Notes under the pieces: generated by a model | What the model saw: only the letters and a program-made list of their open reading frames with translations | What the model was told of the DNA's origin: nothing | The model's database searches: none | Shown here: piece after piece, positions 31,515 through 39,502 of the stretch | How positions within the stretch are numbered: position 1 is the stretch's first letter | How the letters are laid out: the number at the start of each line of letters is the position of its first letter | Assembly (NCBI GenBank): GCA_029227035.1 | Contig: JAQXZD010000109.1 | Span: 1 to 46,659, forward strand | Direction of reading: 5' to 3' | Length of the DNA stretch: 46,659 bases | From: Lachnospiraceae bacterium | GTDB lineage: Bacteria > Bacillota > Clostridia > Lachnospirales > Lachnospiraceae | Made by a program: the position numbers and the translations under genes

Positions 31515-32606
31515 ATGAGACTGGAAAATTATGAAATGCATCTGCCGAGTTATTCCATCGGAGATAAAAGTTATTCAAAAATTGTAAGTGTATGCCGTGA
31601 CTATGGAAAAAAGGTGCTGATGATTGGCGGGCAAAAGGCACTGCAGGCGGCAGAAGGCAAAATCCGAAAAGCGATAGAAGGTTCCAAGCTGGAAATCATC
31701 GGTGTGGAAATTTACGGACATGACTGTACTTATGCCACCGTGGAGCGTCTGCGAAAGATGGAGCTTTATAAGGAAGCCGATATGGTATTTGCAGTGGGTG
31801 GCGGAAAGGCTGTGGATACCTGCAAATGTCTGTGCATTGATGATGATAAGCCGATTTTTTCTTTTCCGACCATCGCATCCAATTGCGCAGCCACAACCTC
31901 TGTTTCCATTATGTATAATGAGGACGGAACTTTTTTGAAGCCGCACTTTTTCGTGCGCCCAGTGATGCATGCCTTTATTGATACGGATATCATTGCCCAT
32001 GCTCCGGTGCAGTATATGTGGGCGGGAATCGGTGATACCTATGCCAAATATTATGAGGCAACCATTTCATCACGGGGAGAGACATTGGAGCATTATACCG
32101 CTCTTGGCGTAAATATCAGTCAGATGTGCAAGGATCCGATTTTAAAATACGGCAAAAAAGGTCTGGAAGATCACAAAAAGCAGATTGCATCCTATGAACT
32201 GGAACAGCTTGTGTTATCCATTATTGTGACCACCGGTATTGCGTCCATTTTCTTAACCAGGGATTTTACTCCGGATTATAACAGTGGACTTGCTCATGCC
32301 ATCTTTTATGCACTGACCAAATATCCGGTAATCGAAGAAAAGCATTTCCATGGCGAAGTGGTCGGTTTCGGTGTGCTGTTTGCACTTTTGTGTGACGGAC
32401 AAAAGGAAGAATTTAAAAAGATTTATGACTTTAACCGCAGTATCGGACTTCCGGTTTCCATTGAGCAAATTGATATTTCCGAGGAGGAGTTCAAGGAAAC
32501 CATTACGAGAGTACCATTGATGTCGGATGTGAAGCATTATCCATATGCGATTACAGAACAGATGCTTTATGATGCGTGGGAGGAGCTTTCGAATTGTGGA
32601 AAATAA
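31515..32606 (+). CDS. Iron-containing alcohol dehydrogenase family protein (glycerol dehydrogenase-like)
   Basis: 363 residues from the ATG at 31515 (ggaggaaag upstream). Family III dehydrogenase features: the NAD-binding VFAVGGGKAVDTCK, FPTIASNCAATTSVSIMY, and metal ligands in GIGDTYAKYYE (Asp), SGLAHAIFYAL (His) and KHFHGEVVGFG (His), as in GldA. It oxidises a polyol or hydroxy compound with NAD+. The deviating context and the Cys-rich GGGKAVDTCKCLC leave the substrate open. It is probably in an operon with the YkvI-like transporter. Confidence 0.88.
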   Translation: MRLENYEMHLPSYSIGDKSYSKIVSVCRDYGKKVLMIGGQKALQAAEGKIRKAIEGSKLEIIGVEIYGHDCTYATVERLRKMELYKEADMVFAVGGGKAVDTCKCLCIDDDKPIFSFPTIASNCAATTSVSIMYNEDGTFLKPHFFVRPVMHAFIDTDIIAHAPVQYMWAGIGDTYAKYYEATISSRGETLEHYTALGVNISQMCKDPILKYGKKGLEDHKKQIASYELEQLVLSIIVTTGIASIFLTRDFTPDYNSGLAHAIFYALTKYPVIEEKHFHGEVVGFGVLFALLCDGQKEEFKKIYDFNRSIGLPVSIEQIDISEEEFKETITRVPLMSDVKHYPYAITEQMLYDAWEELSNCGK

Positions 32607-32731
32607 ATCAGAATGAAGAATAGTACTTTTGGACATTGAGCATTTTGAATAAAAAAAATCGGAATGCCAACTTAAAAAAGTAGATAATTAAGTAATATTT
32701 GCCGAAAATAATGACTGAAATTAGCCCGTGA

Positions 32732-32760
32732 TTGACTTAAATTAACACACCGTATATAAT
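32732..32760 (+). promoter_or_regulatory. Consensus promoter of the mannanase gene
   Basis: TTGACT (32732-32737), 17 bp, TATAAT (32755-32760); leader of about 42 nt to the ATG at 32809. No obvious operator was seen around it. Confidence 0.85.
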
Positions 32761-32808
32761 CTAGTCAACTAAATTGTTGTCCATTGATTTAAGAAAGGAT
32801 ACGGTGAA

Positions 32809-35800
32809 ATGAGAAGGTTAGGAAAGAGGATTTTAGCCATTACGCTGGCGGTAGCAATGATGACATCACTGACACCGCAGGGCTGCACATTTTTGCAGCA
32901 GGAGATTGTGTATGCGGCGGAGACCAGTGGTGCATTTTATGCACAGACAGAAACAGTATCTGTAGGACCACTGGATTTACAGACGGAGGATTGGAATAAT
33001 AAACCTGAGGCAAAGATTACAGAGTCTGTAACGGATATCCAGAGTGTATCTAACTTTGATATGACGGCAGATGTAATTATTGATGAGACCGGATACCAGA
33101 GTTTACAGACAGAAGGAAACTTTCTGAAAGTACAGGGTGTTGTAAAACTTGGAGCAGACTGGACATGGACGGACAGTCAGGATATTCCGTATCTGGATGC
33201 ATCCAAATTCACAAAGGATGGAGATTCCTACAAGGCAAACGTTACAATTAAGTTCCGTGATAAAGATGCGGATGAATTAAAAGGTGTTTATGTCGAAATT
33301 GTAGGAAGTGGATTTAAGGGAACCGTATCTTTTGCAAATACAAAGCTGACAGCGGTTCAGGTAGCGCAGACAACAGAATCACTGGCTTATACATGCGCGG
33401 AAACAAAGAATCTGCCTTTTGATTTCTCGGCTCTGAAAGAGGAAGACTGGGGAGATTCCATGCCGGCAGTTACTCTGGCAACGGGAGTTAACGGAAGCAA
33501 AATTACGGATAATGCTGTTTACCGTGGTAAGGTTACGATTGATCAGGCAACCTATGATTCTTTGGCGGCAGAAGGCAGTTATATTAAGTTGCAGACCGTT
33601 GTGAAAATCGGTGATGCTTGGACATGGACGCAGGGTGGAAGTTATCCTTGTCTGAACCAGACTTCCTTTACCGCTAATGGAGATGGTACTTATTCGGCAC
33701 CATTTGAAGACAAATATTCCGGTACAGGCGGTGGTGATTTACATGAAGTTATCATTCGTGCAGTTGGACTTGGTGCTAAGGGAACTCTTACAATTTCTGA
33801 TGTGACAATCAGCAATCTGGTTTCCAACGATGATCCGCTTCCAGAGAAGGCGCCGACCGATATTGATACTTTTGAAAGTTATACAGTAGGGGCAGGAACA
33901 GAATCTACCGGTTGGAAGCATGAGGATGGATGGCAGTATGACAAGAAAATTACACCGGTTGTAGCAAGCGTAGACGGAAGCAAGGCATTAAAGCTGAATC
34001 TGGATTACACCGGTTGTGAAGGATATACCTGGAGTGAGGCGAAGGTTAACAGGCATTTTGAAACCGGATATGACGTGTCTGCGTACAATGTATTGTCTTA
34101 CGACATTATTTATCCGGCAGAGTTTGATGGATTTAAGACAAAGGTTTTTGCAAAAGAATCAGCAAGTGGGACAGAAATCATTAACAAAGAGGGAACTCTT
34201 TCAGATACGGTTACATTAGCTGATGGAACCAAAAAGTCTACAGTTATGATTAAATTCTCTCCGAATAGTGCAGTGTTGGATGAACTTACCATCGGTACCG
34301 TCGGTGTCAGCACTGCCTTCAAGGGAGATATATACATTGATAATGTAAAGTTATCCCAGTATGATGCGGCAGGAGATTTTGTAGAGATTACTGCCACACC
34401 GTCTGCGAAAACACAGGCAAACATCAATGGTATGCCAACCGCCGTATCACTTGCAGATACAGGTGCGACAGCGGAGACACGTGCACTTTATTCTTACCTT
34501 CAGAATCTGGATGCGAAGAATCAGGTGTTGTTCGGACATCAGAATGATACGCATAAGAGCGTTAATCCGAACGCTAAGGATGGTTCTGACTGTAAGGATA
34601 TCACAGGAAGTATCAGTGGTCTGGTAGGAATCGATTCCCTTGCACTGACCGGAACAGAGCTTGGTTTGGACAATACAGAGGACGCAATTGCAAAGGCAAT
34701 CGAGATTGGTAAAGATGTTGCTGCACAGGGTGGAATTGTCAGCCTGTCCACGCATATGCCGAACATGAGTAACAGTAAGATTAAAACGGTTACAGATGCT
34801 AATGGAAATGTTGCCTATGATTTCTCAGAATGTGATTTTGCAGAGTCTAAGGATTTGTCAAACAACTGCGCAAAAGAAGTGTTGCCGGGCGGTAAGTACA
34901 ATGCGCAGTTTAAGGCATACCTGGATATTATCGCAAAATATGCAAATGGATTGAAGGATGAGGATGGAAATCTGATTCCGGTATTGTTCCGTCCGTTCCA
35001 TGAGTGTGACGGCGGCTGGTTCTGGTGGGGATCGGCTGCAACGGATAATGAGACTTATAAGGCACTGTTCCGTTACATGGAAGACTATCTGAATGAGCAG
35101 GGTGTTGATAACTTCATTTATGTATATTCTCCGGGCGGACCGATAGAAGGAGATTACCTTGATCGTTATCCGGGTGATGAATATGTAGATGTATTGGCAT
35201 TTGACTATTATGATGATTACAGCAGTGCAGATGCAGCATATTCTGATGAATACGTTAAGAATCTGAAGAACTCTTGTAATAGTCTGAAAAAAATTGCGGA
35301 TGCACATGGTAAGGTGGCTGCGATTGGGGAGGCCGGTGTCCGTGTAATGAAGGCAGATGGTTCGGATCAGGAAGGTATTCTGGTTAAGAACAACCCGATT
35401 AAGGGACAGAACTGGTATAAGCAGGTAAATGAAGTAGCAAAAGAGACAGGTATGTCTTATCTGTTATTGTGGGCAAACTTCTCAGATACGAATTTCTATA
35501 TCCCTTATAAGTATAATGATACGAAGGGACAGGAATTAATCAATGAGTTTATTGATTTCTACAATGAGGATTCGTCTGTCTTTGCAGATGGAACCAACTT
35601 CTATGGAAAGGCAGATACGACAACGGTAGCAAATACCAATACAGATGCAGAACCAACGGGATATATTACAAGCATTATTTCTAAGGAAGTGATTAAGAAG
35701 CCGACTGTATTAAAGGCAAATGTTAAGAATGCAGACAAAGTTTCCTTTGTATTACAGAATGGAGAGACAAAAGTAACGCTTGATGCGGTTAAGGGAACCG

Positions 35801-37413
35801 GTAATGAGTATACGGCAGAAGTTAGCGCAGCGAATCTGACAAAACTGGGAAAGACAGATACAGGAACAATCATTCTTGTGGCAGATGGTAAGACTCTTTC
35901 GACTTTGAACTTTATAAGCTTTGGCAAAGAGAAAGATGTACTTCCAAAAGATGTAATAGAAAACTTTGAGCTTTACTATGGTGATGATAATTATCTTGCA
36001 GGTACTTTCAGTCAGAATTCTGCAGCAGGATGTTCTTCAAGCTTTGCATTGAGTAAAGAAAATACTTCCGGTGGAAATTATGGTGGCGCATTTACCTACA
36101 CACTGAAGAATACAACTTCTGAGGTATGGACAGGACAGATTAAGGGAACGTTGACCAACAATGATTTCTCCGGGTACAATGCGATCCAAATGTGGGTAAA
36201 ACCGGATAAGGTGAATAAGAAGATGGTTGTCCAGCTGACCGATGATTCCGGCGAGGAATTTGAGGTGTATCTGAGTGATTTTACATCCAATAGTGATAAG
36301 GCTCAGTATGTGACGATCCCATTCGCATCCTTTAAAGGAAAGCAGAATGGGACTCTGAATACGGCGAATATCCAGAAGTTTGCGGTATGGTGCAATTCCG
36401 TAGAGAATAATACCAATGTTACTTCTACGATTTATTTGGATGAAATCAAGGCGGTAAATATCACAGCGGCACAGCTTGCAAGTAAGGACCAAAATGGTTT
36501 GATTATCACAGATAATGCGATTGGTGCAACGGGAACGAATAATGGAGGCGGAGGCACTGCTTCTTCCGGAGACACATCCGTCTCGACAGTAACGAAGCCG
36601 GATGGTTCTTCCAATACAGTTGCAAATACAACAGAGAAGAACGCAGCCGGTAACACGGTGAAAGTCACAACAACGACTACCAAAGACAGCTCCGGTAAAG
36701 TGACATCTGTTGTTGAAACAAGTGTGATTGCGAATGCAGCTAAGGGCACATCTGTAACCGTTACGGTTAAAAAGAATGCTGATAATAAGATTGTTTCCGC
36801 AGAGGCTGAGGTGACTAAGACAGGCACAAAAACGGTTAAAGGAACCAGGGGAACAATTTCATCTGCCGTTGTTGCACAGATTACGGAGGCAGCAGGGACT
36901 AAGGATGTTGAGATTACCCAGACAGTGGTGGATACTTCCGGCAAGACTTTGTACACGGTTACTGTGAATGCAAGTGATCTGAAGGCCGGAGATAAACTGA
37001 AAATCTTCAAGTATGACAAGAAGAAAGATGCATACATTCTGGTCAACAATAAGGACTATAAGGTGTCCAATAAGGGCGGCGTTGAACTGACAATTAAGGG
37101 AAACAGCTCGTATAAACTGGCGAACAGGAAAGATGCAGATAAGATTGTGAAAGAGGTTCTTGCGACAGTTAAGGTGACCAGTTCTTCGAAGACTGTATCC
37201 GAGGGTAAGGTGACAAAGATCAGCCTGAGCAAGAAGCTCAATATGGAAAATGTTTCCAAGATTAAATATTCTTCTACCAAGAGTTCTGTTGCAAAGGTAG
37301 ATAAGAATGGAAAGATTACAGCAAAGAAAGCCGGTACAACAACAATAAAGGCTAAGGTAACTCTTAAGAACGGAAAGACCAAGACGGTTACCATGAAAAT
37401 TAAAGTAAAATAG
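32809..37413 (+). CDS. Secreted multidomain GH26 beta-mannanase with CBMs and Big2 domain
   Basis: 1534 residues from the ATG at 32809 (gaaagga upstream). Signal peptide 1-37. Two similar beta-sandwich modules follow (about 48-180 and 200-345; both contain a WTWT motif), then a CBM27/CBM23-like module (about 350-525, starting DTFESY). The GH26 catalytic domain spans about 555-930 (LFGHQND, acid/base E732 in RPFHECDGGWFWWG, nucleophile E841 in AIGEAGV). A short Ig-like module and a CBM23-like module (about 1045-1225) come next, then a Gly/Ser/Thr linker near 1243, a strand-rich domain and a C-terminal Big2 domain (about 1455-1534). It cleaves beta-1,4-mannan outside the cell. The layout recalls the Roseburia mannanase, as remembered. 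No LPXTG motif, so retention is probably through Big2 or charge. Confidence 0.92.
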   Translation: MRRLGKRILAITLAVAMMTSLTPQGCTFLQQEIVYAAETSGAFYAQTETVSVGPLDLQTEDWNNKPEAKITESVTDIQSVSNFDMTADVIIDETGYQSLQTEGNFLKVQGVVKLGADWTWTDSQDIPYLDASKFTKDGDSYKANVTIKFRDKDADELKGVYVEIVGSGFKGTVSFANTKLTAVQVAQTTESLAYTCAETKNLPFDFSALKEEDWGDSMPAVTLATGVNGSKITDNAVYRGKVTIDQATYDSLAAEGSYIKLQTVVKIGDAWTWTQGGSYPCLNQTSFTANGDGTYSAPFEDKYSGTGGGDLHEVIIRAVGLGAKGTLTISDVTISNLVSNDDPLPEKAPTDIDTFESYTVGAGTESTGWKHEDGWQYDKKITPVVASVDGSKALKLNLDYTGCEGYTWSEAKVNRHFETGYDVSAYNVLSYDIIYPAEFDGFKTKVFAKESASGTEIINKEGTLSDTVTLADGTKKSTVMIKFSPNSAVLDELTIGTVGVSTAFKGDIYIDNVKLSQYDAAGDFVEITATPSAKTQANINGMPTAVSLADTGATAETRALYSYLQNLDAKNQVLFGHQNDTHKSVNPNAKDGSDCKDITGSISGLVGIDSLALTGTELGLDNTEDAIAKAIEIGKDVAAQGGIVSLSTHMPNMSNSKIKTVTDANGNVAYDFSECDFAESKDLSNNCAKEVLPGGKYNAQFKAYLDIIAKYANGLKDEDGNLIPVLFRPFHECDGGWFWWGSAATDNETYKALFRYMEDYLNEQGVDNFIYVYSPGGPIEGDYLDRYPGDEYVDVLAFDYYDDYSSADAAYSDEYVKNLKNSCNSLKKIADAHGKVAAIGEAGVRVMKADGSDQEGILVKNNPIKGQNWYKQVNEVAKETGMSYLLLWANFSDTNFYIPYKYNDTKGQELINEFIDFYNEDSSVFADGTNFYGKADTTTVANTNTDAEPTGYITSIISKEVIKKPTVLKANVKNADKVSFVLQNGETKVTLDAVKGTGNEYTAEVSAANLTKLGKTDTGTIILVADGKTLSTLNFISFGKEKDVLPKDVIENFELYYGDDNYLAGTFSQNSAAGCSSSFALSKENTSGGNYGGAFTYTLKNTTSEVWTGQIKGTLTNNDFSGYNAIQMWVKPDKVNKKMVVQLTDDSGEEFEVYLSDFTSNSDKAQYVTIPFASFKGKQNGTLNTANIQKFAVWCNSVENNTNVTSTIYLDEIKAVNITAAQLASKDQNGLIITDNAIGATGTNNGGGGTASSGDTSVSTVTKPDGSSNTVANTTEKNAAGNTVKVTTTTTKDSSGKVTSVVETSVIANAAKGTSVTVTVKKNADNKIVSAEAEVTKTGTKTVKGTRGTISSAVVAQITEAAGTKDVEITQTVVDTSGKTLYTVTVNASDLKAGDKLKIFKYDKKKDAYILVNNKDYKVSNKGGVELTIKGNSSYKLANRKDADKIVKEVLATVKVTSSSKTVSEGKVTKISLSKKLNMENVSKIKYSSTKSSVAKVDKNGKITAKKAGTTTIKAKVTLKNGKTKTVTMKIKVK

Positions 37414-37432
37414 CTCTGCGTGCGAGTGAAAG

Positions 37433-37461
37433 AGAAGGCGGCCATAGGTTGCCTTCTTTTT
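37433..37461 (+). terminator. Terminator of the mannanase gene
   Basis: AGAAGGC (37433-37439) pairs with GCCTTCT (37451-37457), 11-nt loop, followed by TTTT. Confidence 0.85.
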
Positions 37462-37569
37462 ATCATGGCAGATTTATCTGTGTCGTGGTATAATCTTTAA
37501 TGTGCGTCAATGACCGGAGAGTTTTTGACGGAAGAGGATTTGTGAGAAAGAAACGGAGTAAAATAAGCG

Positions 37570-38166
37570 ATGGCAATCTATCGGTGTGAAGCATGTGGGG
37601 CGAGTTTAAAAATTCATGAAGGAAGTACAGTGTGTGTATGCGAGTATTGCGGAACGTATCAGAGTATTCCAACTGTTCCGGAAGAAGAGTATGATCCGAC
37701 AAAGGAGCGGGCACATACGCGAAAGGGAGAACTGGAAGATTATATTCAAAATGAATTAGAACAATGGAGTGAAAAGCCGGACAGGATGAGCAAGGCCGAG
37801 CTGGAAAATGCGTTGGAAAATGTTTACCGAAAGAATTGCGGAAATATAGACGAGGACAATGCACTCATTTTTTTGGAGATTCTTACTTCAGAAAGTCCTT
37901 TTTCTTTTGCAAGTGGTATTACCTATCGATTTTATGCCGGTGATGACGTGAAATATATAGTGTATGAGCAAAAGCATAAAATCGTACCATTTATTGTGAG
38001 AAAAAATGTAAATATGCTTGGCGTAGACTGGTATTGTTGGGACGATCCTAAGTGCAGGAAGCAACCGACCGAACGCTGTGAAATCAATTTGGATGTAACC
38101 GGAACGGAACCCATTCATGTGAAAGCAAAACCAAGAGGATTTAGTTCTTTGAAGTTATACATATAG
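37570..38166 (+). CDS. Zinc-ribbon protein of unknown function
   Basis: 198 residues from the ATG at 37570 (acggagta upstream; possible -10 TATAAT at 37489-37494). The N-terminus is a zinc ribbon with paired cysteines (CEACGASL and CEYCGTYQ, residues 6-9 and 24-27). A charged helical middle follows (ELENALENVYRKNCGNIDEDNA), then a beta-rich C-terminal half (YRFYAGDDVKYIVYEQ, VDWYCWDDPKC) and a tail GFSSLKLYI. It has no membrane segments. I do not recognise the C-terminal domain. It precedes the FtsH-like gene by 62 bp. Confidence 0.65.
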   Translation: MAIYRCEACGASLKIHEGSTVCVCEYCGTYQSIPTVPEEEYDPTKERAHTRKGELEDYIQNELEQWSEKPDRMSKAELENALENVYRKNCGNIDEDNALIFLEILTSESPFSFASGITYRFYAGDDVKYIVYEQKHKIVPFIVRKNVNMLGVDWYCWDDPKCRKQPTERCEINLDVTGTEPIHVKAKPRGFSSLKLYI

Positions 38167-38228
38167 GAATTGCGGGAAGCATCGGGGTATTGTAACAAAA
38201 GAACCGGATGAGGATGGAATTTAGAACG

Positions 38229-39380
38229 ATGAAGAGTAAAAAAAGAATCATTATTGCAGCAGTAGTTGCCCTTTTTATAATTGTGATTTTCCTTATTGTC
38301 TCAGATGATAAAGGAGAGTATGTTCCTTATACAGAATTTGTATCGGAAGTAGAGAATGGCGAGATTTCAGAAATTACCATATCCGGTGAGACGGTGAATT
38401 TTTATATAGAAAATAAAGATACATTATATTATACAGACAATCCGGATTATGACATGTTTAAAGCGGATCTGATGTCAAAAGGAATTAAAGTGACAGATGA
38501 GGATACAGCAGAGGAAGCTGCAGCATATGTTACAGATATTATTTTTAACCTGCTGTTTATTGGCATCGTGGCATTTGGACTGTATAAGGTACTGTCATCA
38601 GAAAAAAAGAATTTTCAAATCATAAAACACACCAATGTAACCTTTGCGGATATAGCAGGCATGGATAAAGAAAAGAAAGACATGCTGGGTATTCTTGATA
38701 TGATGAAAAATCCTGATAAATATAAGCAGAAAGGAATCCGCCCGATCAAAGGAATTATTTTGGAGGGACCTCCCGGAAACGGAAAGACATTGTTTGCAAA
38801 AGCACTGGCTCAGGAAGCCAGAGTCAATTTTATTGCCACCAGAGGGGCAGATTTTCAGAGTGCAATTATGTCGATTGGCCCGGCGAAGGTGAAATCACTG
38901 TTTAAGAAGGCTGCAAAACATAAACCATGTATCATATTTATTGATGAGTTTGATGGCATAGGAGAGGCAAGAAATTATGCGGGTGCGGGAATCGACAAAG
39001 AAAATAACCGTATGATTATCAGTCTGTTAAATGAGATGGATGGTTTTAACAGCAGCGATGGCATTATGGTTATTGCGGCTACCAATTCCTACGCGTCTCT
39101 GGATCCGGCACTTGTCAGACCAGGCAGATTTGACCGAAAGTACACGATTTCCAATCCGAATACAGAGACGCGCAAGGAACTCCTGCAATTATATTCAAAA
39201 GGCTTTACCTTTGATTCGGATGTTCAGCCGGATAAAATGGCAGAATCCATGAGAGGACTCAGTTGTTCCGCAATTGCAACACTTATGAATGAGGCAACGA
39301 TAGAAGCATCTGCAAAAGGAAGCAATATGATAGATGCGGACTGCATCAAAGAGGCATACAGGAAGACAAGGCTGAAGTAA
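38229..39380 (+). CDS. FtsH-like membrane AAA+ ATPase lacking the M41 protease domain
   Basis: 383 residues from the ATG at 38229; in-frame ATGs at 38208 and 38214 are alternatives. The plan is that of FtsH: a short basic start, TM1 (IIIAAVVALFIIVIFLIV), an extracytoplasmic FtsH_ext-like domain (VPYTEFVSEVENGEISEI), TM2 (about 98-120), then an AAA+ module with GPPGNGKT at 180-187, CIIFIDEFDG near 234, and RPGRFDRKY with the arginine finger. The chain ends just after the AAA lid (about residue 383). FtsH continues for another 200 or so residues with HExxH, which is absent here. It is therefore a protease-free FtsH-like ATPase, possibly a chaperone or an accessory-island protein. Confidence 0.85.
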   Translation: MKSKKRIIIAAVVALFIIVIFLIVSDDKGEYVPYTEFVSEVENGEISEITISGETVNFYIENKDTLYYTDNPDYDMFKADLMSKGIKVTDEDTAEEAAAYVTDIIFNLLFIGIVAFGLYKVLSSEKKNFQIIKHTNVTFADIAGMDKEKKDMLGILDMMKNPDKYKQKGIRPIKGIILEGPPGNGKTLFAKALAQEARVNFIATRGADFQSAIMSIGPAKVKSLFKKAAKHKPCIIFIDEFDGIGEARNYAGAGIDKENNRMIISLLNEMDGFNSSDGIMVIAATNSYASLDPALVRPGRFDRKYTISNPNTETRKELLQLYSKGFTFDSDVQPDKMAESMRGLSCSAIATLMNEATIEASAKGSNMIDADCIKEAYRKTRLK

Positions 39381-39412
39381 AAAGGATTATCATCGCAGTA
39401 ACCAATAAAGAG

Positions 39413-39502
39413 ATGCGGGACAAGCTTTTCGCAATGAACGCAAAGATTATGGGACAGCCAGTGCATACAAAAGTTTTGCATTTACATGGGAGTACAGTAT
39501 GA
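39413..39502 (+). CDS. 29-aa ORF overlapping the helicase start, possible remnant
   Basis: ATG at 39413, encoding MRDKLFAMNAKIMGQPVHT and ten more residues, ends with a TGA that overlaps the next gene's ATG (ATGA at 39499-39502). No good RBS. The overlap could couple translation. It reads like the tail of a lost gene. No family recognised. Confidence 0.25.
   Translation: MRDKLFAMNAKIMGQPVHTKVLHLHGSTV

Noticed and set aside
32809-37413. Long antisense open frames inside the mannanase gene (for example 36432-37049 minus)
   Set aside because: They are shadows of the strongly biased, repeat-rich GH26 coding frame; no RBS, no domain, and the sense frame is unmistakable.
39413-39502. The 29-aa ORF as a genuine small component of the helicase/Nudix unit
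   Set aside because: No RBS and no recognisable features; kept only as a low-confidence entry because of the ATGA overlap.
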